Source of the DNA: Mesorhizobium sp. AR02
GTDB lineage: Bacteria > Pseudomonadota > Alphaproteobacteria > Rhizobiales > Rhizobiaceae
Direction: 5' to 3'
NCBI RefSeq assembly: GCF_024746835.1
Contig: NZ_CP080531.1
Span: 3,988,001 to 4,052,000 of the forward strand
DNA length: 64,000 nt
Part shown: positions 8,291 to 16,329 of the stretch, in pieces
Position numbering within the stretch: position 1 is the stretch's first letter
Layout of the letters: each line of letters begins with the position of its first letter
Translations under genes and position numbers: made by a program
The notes under the pieces: model-generated
What the model was told of the DNA's origin: nothing
Database searches by the model: none
What the model saw: only the letters and a program-made list of their open reading frames with translations

Positions 8291-9385
8291 ATGACAAAAC
8301 TGACAAACGTTATGATAGCGTCCGCATTGCTTTCCACCGCAATTTGGACGGTCCCGGTTTTCGCCGCCGACCCTGGTTCCGCCAGTGCCGGTAATGGCGA
8401 AAGCATGCGGGATGTATCTTCAGGCGACTTCAAGGCCGGTCGGGCAAAACCGATCACGACACCGAAGCTTACCGATGAAGACAGCCGCGCCGCGCCGCTC
8501 ACCGACGAGAAGACGGCTGTCAAATCCTATGGCATCGTCGGACGGTCCGCCGATGGCAAGGTGATCAAGATCGAGCCGAGCGAAGCGCTGCGCGAGCTCA
8601 TCATCAAGGAACTGAATGCGCCGGCCAATGGAGCTGAAGGTGGCCCGCGCAAGACCGAGGATCCCGGGCTCGGCGAAGGCGAAGCCGGCCGCCAGGTTTT
8701 CGGCACCGACGATCGCGAGCAGGTCAAGAACACCAAGACCTATCCGTTCTCGGCAATCGGCTATCTCGAAGCCAAATCGGCGAAGACAGGCAGCTATGGC
8801 AGCTGCTCGGCAACGCTGATCGGCCCGCGCACGGTGCTCACCGCGGCGCACTGCCTCTACAGCCATGAAGACAAGGACTGGCTCACTGAGTATCTGTTCG
8901 TGCCGGGCCTCAATGGCAGCACCGCCGACGATGCCCCGTTCGGTGCCTTCACCTATGAAAGCGCCTATGTGCTGCAGGGCTTCATCGACAACTACCAGGG
9001 CTATTACGGCTCGGTCATCCCGTGGGACCTGGGCATCATCACGCTGAAGCAGGATGTCGGCACCAACCTCGGCTGGCTGGGCTACGCCAACTATGACGAT
9101 CTTGGCGACTTCACCGCCAACCTCGTCGGCTATCCCGGCGACAAGCCGATGGGTACGATGTGGAAGACAAGCTGCGAGGTGAAAGCCGAGAACATCGCTC
9201 CGGAATATTTCCAGTATGACTGCGATACGTTCCCGGGGTCGAGCGGCAGCTCGGTCTATGCCTATGACAACAGCTCCAAGCAGCGCATCATCACCGGCGT
9301 CAACGTGGCGGAAAGCCCCGAGGCGAACACCGCCGTGCGCCTGAACGCCGCCAACGTCCAGTGGATCAACAGCCTGTACAAATAA
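8291..9385 (+). CDS. Exported V8/glutamyl-endopeptidase-like serine protease (S1B zymogen)
   Basis: A 364-residue protein with an N-terminal signal peptide (cleavage near residue 26, VFAAD). A long propeptide follows, then the mature-type sequence from about residue 135, QVFGTDDREQV. This strongly recalls the mature N-terminus of Bacillus glutamyl endopeptidases, which begins with a V-x-G-S/T-D-D-R pattern. The triad is His187 (LTAAHC), Asp246 (PWDLGIITL) and Ser318 (FPGSSGSS). The residue before the mature part is Arg134, so a Lys/Arg-specific protease could activate it; such an enzyme is encoded next door. Cys172/188 and Cys295/311 may form disulfides. GGGAGAG precedes the ATG. A strong terminator follows. 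Confidence 0.9.
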   Translation: MTKLTNVMIASALLSTAIWTVPVFAADPGSASAGNGESMRDVSSGDFKAGRAKPITTPKLTDEDSRAAPLTDEKTAVKSYGIVGRSADGKVIKIEPSEALRELIIKELNAPANGAEGGPRKTEDPGLGEGEAGRQVFGTDDREQVKNTKTYPFSAIGYLEAKSAKTGSYGSCSATLIGPRTVLTAAHCLYSHEDKDWLTEYLFVPGLNGSTADDAPFGAFTYESAYVLQGFIDNYQGYYGSVIPWDLGIITLKQDVGTNLGWLGYANYDDLGDFTANLVGYPGDKPMGTMWKTSCEVKAENIAPEYFQYDCDTFPGSSGSSVYAYDNSSKQRIITGVNVAESPEANTAVRLNAANVQWINSLYK

Positions 9386-9405
9386 CCCTCGTACGCGCAG
9401 TTACA

Positions 9406-9438
9406 AAAAAGGCGGCGGAGCAATCCCGCCGCCTTTTT
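9406..9438 (+). terminator. Rho-independent terminator
   Basis: The 13-bp perfect arms AAAAAGGCGGCGG (9406-9418) and its complement (9426-9438) end in TTTTT and enclose a 7-base loop. It follows the V8-like protease by 20 bp. The A-run/T-run symmetry would let it work on either strand. Confidence 0.92.
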
Positions 9439-9535
9439 CGTGCCGATCCTTCCGCACGGCTTCCCTTGCACGAGGCAGGCGCCCCGACTACGCTTGGCTC
9501 GCCAAAAGGAGGCGAGGCATCCAAGGGGTCAAGGG

Positions 9536-11362
9536 ATGGCGCGGGCAAGGGCAGTATCCGGGATCGCGGCCGCATCGATGCTGGCCACGCTGATGCTTTC
9601 ACCGGCTTTTGCCGATCCCGCCCCTGTCGGCGGCGCCTGGGCGGAGCGCGTGCAGATCCTCTATCAGGCCGACACACGCTCGGTGCTGCGCAGGACCGTG
9701 CGCGCCTGGGATTTCCATCCGGAAAAGAACCTCGACTTCGTCTGGGAGCCGGCGGCGGGCCAGTCGCCTGACAAGACGATTGCCGAGGATGGCACGATCA
9801 ATGGCAAGGGCAGGCTGGTGTGGCGGGTGCGCGGCTCGGCGAGCTATGACCCGAAGACCGTCTATTCCAGCTATTTCGGCGATGTCAGGAACGGCCGGCC
9901 CGACGGGCAAGGCCGGCTCGAACTGCGTTCGGGCGAGGTTTTCGACGGCCATTGGCTTGGCGGAGAACTCAATGGCAAGGGCATCCATATCGATGCCGAC
10001 GGCAACCGCTATGAAGGTCAGTTCGTCGCCGGCGTCCCGAATGGCGAGGGCCGGTTGCTGTCGAAGACAGGAGAGATCTTTGCCGGCTCTTTTGTCGGTG
10101 GGTTGAAGAATGGCAAGGGCACCACGCGGCTCGCCGGCGGCACCGTCTATGAATCGCAATGGGTGATGGGCAAGGAGGTCGGCGGATCGCGTCCCGACGT
10201 GCTGGCCGATGCCAGGGTCGGCGGCCTGCTCAAGGCGCAGGCCGGCGGCGGCGATGCCGACAAGGTCGAGATCGGCGTCATCGTCGACCAGCGCATGACC
10301 CAGCAGGCCGACATGAAATACCAGCATCTGGTGCGCGACGAGGATGTTGCGATCTATCCGGAAGACAACCTTTACAACGACGCCTGGAATGGCACCGGAC
10401 AGGTCAACACCACCAATGTCTATGAAGGTCCGGACTGGGAAAACACGCCGGCCTTTGCCGAGGTCGACCTGAAGACGACGGACGAGTCCAGGGTCAAGCT
10501 CGACAGCCTGGAAATGAAGGTCGCTGCCAGCGACGCCTACCGCAAGCCGATGCTGTCGATCTCTGAGCATTTCGGCTGCATCGGCTTCCGGCCGGATTTC
10601 TCGATCATCAACAGCGGCTGGGGCGACGCCAAGGACATGAAGATGTCGATCCAGTTCACCACGGTGGACGAGGAGGGCAAGCCGACCGGCCAGCCAAGCC
10701 GCATGTTCAACAAGGATATTGGGGATTTCGGCGAGGGTGTCGACGTGTCGATCAAGAGCGTGCTCGACGAGGCCGGCGTCGACACGGCGAGCCTGGAAAC
10801 GGGGCGTTTCCCCTGTCCTTCGGTCGACAGTCTCAATGTCTGCCGTAGCCAGCTCACCAACAAGATCAAATTCGGCGAGGTTGGCGACTATCTCGGCAAT
10901 TTCAACCAGGCCATGACGCTGAATGCGATCGGCAAGTTCGACTATTCCTGGGCCGACGATCAGGGCAACGTCTACCAGCAGAGCGAGCCCTTCCGTGCCC
11001 AGATGACCATGGCGGTCTTCGAGACCCCTGAATCGATGGCCGAATGCGGCGATGGCGGTGGCGGCAGTCCGGAAGCGATGCGCTACCAGAACATCGAATT
11101 CCCGATCGGCAAGCACGATTACACCATTGCCATGCCGGTGCGCGGCAACAAGAACGTCAGCGCCTATACGGCGCGGCTGAAAATGTGGTCATCGATGTCG
11201 TCGATCCACAGTTTCAGCATCGCCGCGCACTTTGCCGACGGCAGCGTGCGCGAGAGCAAGCCGGTGACCTTCTTCTATTTCCGGCCGAAGCAGTCGCTGT
11301 TCGAGACCAAGACCGAACCGGCGGCGTGCTATCTGCCGCGCCAGATGGCGGGCTGCGGCTAG
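9536..11362 (+). CDS. Exported MORN-repeat protein
   Basis: A 608-residue protein with a signal peptide (about residues 1-27, ending SPAFAD). About four to five MORN-type repeats lie between residues 110 and 215 (YFGDVRNGRPDGQGRLEL, FDGHWLGGELNGKG, YEGQFVAGVPNGEGR, FAGSFVGGLKNGKG). A long C-terminal region of about 390 residues follows that I do not recognise; it holds several Cys residues (CIGF, FPCP, NVCRS, AECG, AACYLP) that could form disulfides in the periplasm. The start at 9536 is preferred over the in-frame 9440 because the signal peptide begins here. MORN repeats usually bind proteins or lipids. The gene sits in the exported protease/caspase block but has its own terminator upstream. 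Confidence 0.82.
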   Translation: MARARAVSGIAAASMLATLMLSPAFADPAPVGGAWAERVQILYQADTRSVLRRTVRAWDFHPEKNLDFVWEPAAGQSPDKTIAEDGTINGKGRLVWRVRGSASYDPKTVYSSYFGDVRNGRPDGQGRLELRSGEVFDGHWLGGELNGKGIHIDADGNRYEGQFVAGVPNGEGRLLSKTGEIFAGSFVGGLKNGKGTTRLAGGTVYESQWVMGKEVGGSRPDVLADARVGGLLKAQAGGGDADKVEIGVIVDQRMTQQADMKYQHLVRDEDVAIYPEDNLYNDAWNGTGQVNTTNVYEGPDWENTPAFAEVDLKTTDESRVKLDSLEMKVAASDAYRKPMLSISEHFGCIGFRPDFSIINSGWGDAKDMKMSIQFTTVDEEGKPTGQPSRMFNKDIGDFGEGVDVSIKSVLDEAGVDTASLETGRFPCPSVDSLNVCRSQLTNKIKFGEVGDYLGNFNQAMTLNAIGKFDYSWADDQGNVYQQSEPFRAQMTMAVFETPESMAECGDGGGGSPEAMRYQNIEFPIGKHDYTIAMPVRGNKNVSAYTARLKMWSSMSSIHSFSIAAHFADGSVRESKPVTFFYFRPKQSLFETKTEPAACYLPRQMAGCG

Positions 11363-11414
11363 GGTGTATTGATATTCAGGCGATGCCGGCCTGACCTGAA
11401 TCTCAACACACCCT
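11361..11414. repeat. Palindromic intergenic repeat, short form
   Basis: The 20-bp arms 11361-11380 and 11395-11414 match at 18 of 20 positions when paired. The left arm overlaps the MORN gene stop codon. The same arm sequences recur at 44757-44776 and 44881-44900, where they enclose a much longer interior. It could double as a terminator between convergent genes. Confidence 0.8.
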
Positions 11415-11423
11415 GGGAAGCGC

Positions 11424-13145
11424 CTATTTGCGGCCCATCTCGAAATAGTTGGGCAGCGGGATCAGCCGGGTGAAGATCGTGCCCTGGGCGAAGACGCGCA
11501 GCTCCAGCATCGATCCGGACGAGCGCTCAGCGCTCTGGTCGAACAGGAAATTGCCGAGCGAATAGACCTCCGCCACATCGCCGCCGGCAAGCGGGACGAT
11601 CGCCTCGCTCGACACATGCGGATGGCCGCCGACAATGGCCGAGACGCCGCGCAGCCGCATCTCATCGGCCAGCATGTCTTCGCGCGCCGAAGGTTCTGTT
11701 CTGTACTCGCGGCCCCAATGGACGAAGGCGACCACCGGCCGCTGCGCATTTTCATGCAGCAGCCGGTCGAGCAGAGCAGGGGTCAACAGGTCGGTGTTCT
11801 TCGAGCCGTTGGTGTCGATGTCGGTCAGGCCGACAAGATCGAGATCGGCAAGCGCCAATGTCTCGCCCTGGCCGAAATGCGCGATGCCGGCCTCGTCCAG
11901 CGCGTGCAGCGTCTCGGCATAGCCAGAGGGGCCGAGATCATAGGCATGATTGTTGGCGAGGCTGACGCCGGCGACATGCAGCCGCTTCAGCATGCTGGCG
12001 GCGAGGTCTTCCGGCATGGCCAGCGTCATGTCGTCGATCGCTTCCGGCACGTTGGGCAGGATGACGCCTTCGAGATTGACGATCAGCGGCCGCGATCCGG
12101 TCAGCGCCAGGATGCTGTCGACGATCTTGTCAGCAACGCCGTCGCGAACCAGGATCTTCTTCATGGCGCGGCCGAAATTCACGTCACCGGCGAGATAGTA
12201 GATCCTGTCCTTTGGCCGTGCCGGGTTGTTGAAGCCGGGACCGAAGGCGCCGAACAGCGCCACCACATAACTGGTGGTGCGCTCGACATAATCCGACGTG
12301 TGTTCCTGCGAGTTCTCGTTGGCGACCACCAGCGGCTGAGCGCCGAACAATTCCCGCTGCAGCCTGGTCTGGATGTAGAGCGCGTCGACGGAATCGGCGT
12401 GATCGGGTTGGCGCAACCCCGCTATACTGTCGAGCGATCCGGCGGCCAGCATGTTCAGCGTCTGCTGGTCGAAGCGCCGCGCATCGTGCTGCGGCAGGTA
12501 GTGCGAAAAGTCGGTGGATTCGACGATCAGCGTGTCCTGATCGACGATGGCTTTCAGCGCTTCGGCCAGCCTGTCCCAGTCGCCGCGCTTCGCCTTCACC
12601 GACATCGCCACCGGCACGATTTTCGCCTCGGGGAAATAATGGTGCAGGAACGGCAGCATGGCACGCACGCCATGCTCCTTGTCGAACAGGCAGGATTCCT
12701 CGACCATGTCGCTGTGTGCTTCGAGAAGGCGCACGGCATCGCTGTCGGCAGCCACCGGGCCAAGCACGGTGTCGAAGCCGCGCAGCGTGGTGGCGTACAG
12801 TTTGTGCGTCTTGTGGAAATGGTCCGGCGACAGGATGACGATGCGCTTGTAGCGGAAGCCCGATGCTGCCCGGAAGCCGAGTGCCACGAGGTCGGCGGCC
12901 AAGAGATGATGCGGCACGGTGATGCCGGTCAGCCGCTGGTTGGAAGGCTGGACATCGGTGACGTTTGCGATGGCGTTCTTGAACAGAGTGGCGTCGTCGT
13001 AGAAGGGCGGGAAGTTTTCGGTGCCGGGTGGGCACACGATGGGCGCGGCGAAGGTGGGGAGGGGAAACAAGGTGAGGAGAGTGATTGCAAAGATCAGCGG
13101 AATGCCGGTCTGCGCCCAGGCACCCCCCTCTGTCCTGCCGGACAT
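11424..13145 (-). CDS. Exported Memo-like / CapA (PGA_cap) fusion protein
   Basis: A 573-residue protein with two domains. The N-terminal half (about 30-295) matches the AmmeMemoRadiSam B / Memo family: VPHHLLAADLV, ILSPDHFH and STDFSHYLP supply the histidine-rich metal site. The C-terminal half (about 315-560) matches the CapA/poly-gamma-glutamate capsule (metallophosphatase-like) family: AGDVNFGR, VNLEG, SLANNHAYDLG, FVHWGREY, GGHPHV, YSLGNFLFDQ. The start chosen (13145) gives a hydrophobic signal peptide (PLIFAITLLTLFPLPTFAAP). That ATG and its GGGGGAG ribosome site lie inside a palindromic repeat. An alternative GTG at 13298 overlaps the upstream caspase stop (GTGA) but would only translate repeat sequence. 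No membrane anchor is seen at the C-terminus. Confidence 0.85.
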   Translation of the reverse strand: MSGRTEGGAWAQTGIPLIFAITLLTLFPLPTFAAPIVCPPGTENFPPFYDDATLFKNAIANVTDVQPSNQRLTGITVPHHLLAADLVALGFRAASGFRYKRIVILSPDHFHKTHKLYATTLRGFDTVLGPVAADSDAVRLLEAHSDMVEESCLFDKEHGVRAMLPFLHHYFPEAKIVPVAMSVKAKRGDWDRLAEALKAIVDQDTLIVESTDFSHYLPQHDARRFDQQTLNMLAAGSLDSIAGLRQPDHADSVDALYIQTRLQRELFGAQPLVVANENSQEHTSDYVERTTSYVVALFGAFGPGFNNPARPKDRIYYLAGDVNFGRAMKKILVRDGVADKIVDSILALTGSRPLIVNLEGVILPNVPEAIDDMTLAMPEDLAASMLKRLHVAGVSLANNHAYDLGPSGYAETLHALDEAGIAHFGQGETLALADLDLVGLTDIDTNGSKNTDLLTPALLDRLLHENAQRPVVAFVHWGREYRTEPSAREDMLADEMRLRGVSAIVGGHPHVSSEAIVPLAGGDVAEVYSLGNFLFDQSAERSSGSMLELRVFAQGTIFTRLIPLPNYFEMGRK

Positions 13146-13278
13146 CTCCCCCGCAAGGGGGGAGATTAGCAGCTTCCGCCTCGTAACCCGTCTTGCAACA
13201 TTGAAGATTGGCGAAAGCAGCAATAACAGCCGATCTCCCCCCTTGCGGGGGAGATGTCCGGCAGGACAGAGGGGGGTG
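13121..13278. repeat. 46-bp perfect inverted repeat pair (palindromic intergenic element)
   Basis: Bases 13121-13166 and 13233-13278 are exact reverse complements over 46 bp, and similarity continues a further ten or so bases outward. They are separated by 66 bp. Each arm also contains a small internal palindrome (CCCCGCAAGGGG type). It resembles the RIME/Sm-repeat class of rhizobial intergenic elements. The arm at 13121-13166 provides the ribosome site and start codon of the Memo-CapA gene; the other arm begins 17 bp after the WD40-caspase stop. Confidence 0.9.
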
Positions 13279-13294
13279 CCTTGGCGCAGCCCCC

Positions 13295-16200
13295 TCACGG
13301 CTCGGCCAACACGATGTTCTCCACGCCGCCGACATAATAGAACGGCTTCTGCTTCGACGCGGTCAGCCGCACCACTTCGCGCGAAATGAAATCGGCGAGC
13401 CCGAACAGCGTGACGCCGCCATCGGAAGTCCGGGCCTTTCCACGCAAACCTTCGAGGATCGAATAGGTGAAGACGCCGTGGCCGAGTTCCGGCAATTCGG
13501 CGGCGGTGTTGTTGGCGGCGGTGGCTGAAAAGACCACGATGCGTGCGTCCTGCGCGTCCTTTTCCAGGCGCGGATTGAAGGCGTTGGCGGCATGGCAGGT
13601 GTCGAGCAGCATGAAGCGCATGCCCTTGGCCCGCTCGACCGATTTCTGGATATCACCCCAGTCGACAAGCGACGAACGCTTCCAGCGATCGGCATCCTGT
13701 TTGCGGCCATCGGTCGGGATGAAATAGTAGTCCTCGTCGATGTTGATGCCATGGCCGGCGACGAAGATGATGGTGGTGTCGTGCTCGCCGGGTCTGTCGA
13801 GGAAATCGGCAAGCTGGTCGTCGATCGTGTGCGAGTCCGGCTCCATGATGTTGTCGGCGCTGGCGACGGTGTATGTCTGCTTGGCCTTGTCGGGGCTTTC
13901 GTCGAGCGCTTCGCGGTTGACCAGAACCAGCGTCTCCATCGAGGAGAACAACGGCGCCGACTTCTGTGCGATCACTTTGAGGAATTCGGTGGCGTCGTCG
14001 ACGGGGTAGCGCAAATCGCAGGCGTGACCGGAACAGGCGTCGGTCAGGAACGGATATTTGTCGACGCCGATCACCGCGACATAGAGCTTGCCCTTGGCCT
14101 CGGCCTTTTCGGTCTTCCTCGCCAGCGCCGTCACGCTGCGCTCGGTCAGATAGCCATATTCATTGGTGCCGGTGATGCGGATGGTGTTTTCGCCATTCTC
14201 GACCGGCACTTCGACGACGGTCTTGTTGCCGTCCGCCGAACGCGTGGTGACGTCGCCGACATTGCGGCTGTTCGACAGGATCGAGAAGCCGGCGACATCG
14301 GTGCCGGCTTCCTTAGCGCCTGTGATCTCGACGGCGACATAACCGTCGCGCACCTTGCTCTGGTCGTCGGCCAGCCGGATGCCGAATTCCGGCGGCTTGC
14401 GCTGCAGTAGCTTCTGCAGCTCGTCGTCGACGCCCGGCCGCATCTCGTTCACCGCCTGTTTGGCACTGCGCAGGATGATGGCGCGGCGCACCATTTCCGG
14501 GCTCCAGAGATATTTCTTCAGCTGGCCGGCGCGGATGAAGCGGCCTTCATGGTCGCGGCCCTGGTTGACCTGCCAGCCGATCAGCTTGTCGCCCTCGTCG
14601 GAGGAATAATAGTAGCCCTGCGGCATCCAGGCGATCCATTGCGAGCCGGCAAAGAACATCGACACGATCAGCTCGTGCGTCTTCAGGTTCCACAGCCTCA
14701 CTGTCTGGTCGGCGCTGCCGGTGACCAGCAGGCCGGCCTTCTGCGAGGCGACCATGGCGTTGATCTCGCCGGTATGGCCGGTGAATTCGCCGGAAACCCT
14801 GGCGGTCGCGGCCTTGTATTCCAGCAGCGTGCCGTCATTGCCGCCGGTGATCAGCCCAAGCCCGTTGTCGATCAGCGTGAAGGCCGAATGGACAAAGCCG
14901 CTGGTGGCATCGTTCTCGATCGAGCGTACCACCTTGCCGCCATTGGCGATTTCCAGCACCGCGTTTTCCAGTGCGTCCTTGCCGCCTTGAGTGGCGTGCA
15001 GCGACCACTCGCCATCGGTCAGCGCGGCGCGGGCAAACGAGTCCGGCTCCGTCAGCGGTTGCGGATCCTCGAAGAACCGCTCGGTCGTGGGCAGCTCCAG
15101 CCTCTTGTCCAGCGCACCCATCTGTGCCGGGCAAGCCACGCGCTCGGGGCAGGGGTTGGCATTTCCCCAGGCGATGATGCCGTTTGCAGCGTCGATGCCG
15201 ATGGCGGTCACCGGCTCTCCCACCCCCTGCAGCAAGGCCTTGCGTTCGCCGGTCGCCGGGTCCCAGACCTGGATGGCGTTGCGCGTGCCGCCGGCGGTCG
15301 CCACCAGCGAGCCGTCGGCATTGGCGGCGCTGGCATAGACCGTGCCGTCATGGCCGGCATAATCGAGCAGCTTCTCGCCGCTGTCGGTGTTCCAGACGAT
15401 GGAACGGTTCTTGTCGGCGCAGCGATAGCCGCAGGACGCGACCAGAAGCGATCCCTTGGCGAAGGTCAGCGCGCCGATGAGAAAATCCTGCTTCGGCATG
15501 GCGCGCACCAGCGTGCCGTCGGCCGCGCGCCAGAGCTGCACCTGGCCGTCCTTGCTGCCGGTGGCAAATAGGCTGCCGTCCTGCGAGATCGCCAGCGCCA
15601 GGACGCTGATGTCCCGCAATGGTTCGGCCTCTGCCGGCAAGGCGATCTCCTCGCCCTTGGCGACATCCCAGAGCCGGATGCCGTTGTCGGTTGTTGTTGC
15701 AGCCAGCCGGGTTCCTGCAGCGGCGAAGGCCAGCTTGTCGATGTGCCAGGAATCGGCGTCGAGTTTCTTGTCCAGAGTCCAGCCTGACGTGGCCTTGTCG
15801 TCCTGTTTCCACAAATAGACGACGCCATCGGCACCGCCGGCGGCAAGCGTCTTTCCATCGGGAGAAAAGGCGAGGTCATAGGTCGCGTAGTCAGCGGCCT
15901 TGAGCACGGCCTTGATCTTGCCGGTGGCGAAATCGAACAGCCTGATGTCGCCATAGGGCGGCTTGTCGCCGAGGCTGGCGCCGAAATAGCCGCCGGCCGC
16001 AATCGCCTTGCCATCCGGCGAAACCGCAACCGCGAAGATCTTGCCGTCGCTGCCATTGCCGAGATAGCCGCGTATGGTGCGCAGCGTCACGCCGCTCTGC
16101 CAGTCCCAGATGCGGATGGTCTTGTCGTCGGATGCCGAGACAACGTCCTCGCCGTCGGGGGTGAAGGCCAGGTCGGCGATCCGGGCGGTATGGCCGCCGG

Positions 16201-16327
16201 TGTCGAGATCGAGATGGAAATCCGGGGCATCCTCGGCGCGGGCGAACGAGGCCGTGACCAAAGCTCCAGCCATGGCCAGCCACCTGCAGGCACGCATGAG
16301 GCGGACGCTGACCCGGGCTTTTCCCAT
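13295..16327 (-). CDS. Exported WD40-repeat protein with C-terminal caspase (C14) domain
   Basis: A 1010-residue protein. The N-terminal signal peptide is about residues 10-32 (LAMAGALVTASFARAED). WD40-type beta-propeller repeats follow, with many FSPDGK and RIWDW/RLWD signatures between about 45 and 600. A linker beta domain (about 670-760) leads to a caspase-like p20 domain from about 765 (KLYVAVIGVDKYPF). The predicted catalytic dyad is about His859 (FVAGHG) and Cys911 (LLDTCHAANAF). The later GHGVFTYSI stretch is also typical of bacterial caspases. The start at 16327 lies two bases after the upstream stop. In-frame starts further upstream overlap the previous gene. The combination is known in bacteria, but export to the periplasm is notable. 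Confidence 0.88.
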   Translation of the reverse strand: MGKARVSVRLMRACRWLAMAGALVTASFARAEDAPDFHLDLDTGGHTARIADLAFTPDGEDVVSASDDKTIRIWDWQSGVTLRTIRGYLGNGSDGKIFAVAVSPDGKAIAAGGYFGASLGDKPPYGDIRLFDFATGKIKAVLKAADYATYDLAFSPDGKTLAAGGADGVVYLWKQDDKATSGWTLDKKLDADSWHIDKLAFAAAGTRLAATTTDNGIRLWDVAKGEEIALPAEAEPLRDISVLALAISQDGSLFATGSKDGQVQLWRAADGTLVRAMPKQDFLIGALTFAKGSLLVASCGYRCADKNRSIVWNTDSGEKLLDYAGHDGTVYASAANADGSLVATAGGTRNAIQVWDPATGERKALLQGVGEPVTAIGIDAANGIIAWGNANPCPERVACPAQMGALDKRLELPTTERFFEDPQPLTEPDSFARAALTDGEWSLHATQGGKDALENAVLEIANGGKVVRSIENDATSGFVHSAFTLIDNGLGLITGGNDGTLLEYKAATARVSGEFTGHTGEINAMVASQKAGLLVTGSADQTVRLWNLKTHELIVSMFFAGSQWIAWMPQGYYYSSDEGDKLIGWQVNQGRDHEGRFIRAGQLKKYLWSPEMVRRAIILRSAKQAVNEMRPGVDDELQKLLQRKPPEFGIRLADDQSKVRDGYVAVEITGAKEAGTDVAGFSILSNSRNVGDVTTRSADGNKTVVEVPVENGENTIRITGTNEYGYLTERSVTALARKTEKAEAKGKLYVAVIGVDKYPFLTDACSGHACDLRYPVDDATEFLKVIAQKSAPLFSSMETLVLVNREALDESPDKAKQTYTVASADNIMEPDSHTIDDQLADFLDRPGEHDTTIIFVAGHGINIDEDYYFIPTDGRKQDADRWKRSSLVDWGDIQKSVERAKGMRFMLLDTCHAANAFNPRLEKDAQDARIVVFSATAANNTAAELPELGHGVFTYSILEGLRGKARTSDGGVTLFGLADFISREVVRLTASKQKPFYYVGGVENIVLAEP

Positions 16328-16329
16328 CG

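Noticed and set aside
11616..13169. 517-codon plus-strand open frame opposite the Memo-CapA gene
   Set aside because: The minus frame carries conserved metal-site motifs of two families. The plus frame shows shadow composition.
13121..13278. Insertion sequence ends around 13 kb
   Set aside because: The 46-bp inverted repeats enclose only 66 bp, with no transposase and no target duplication seen; a palindromic intergenic element fits better.
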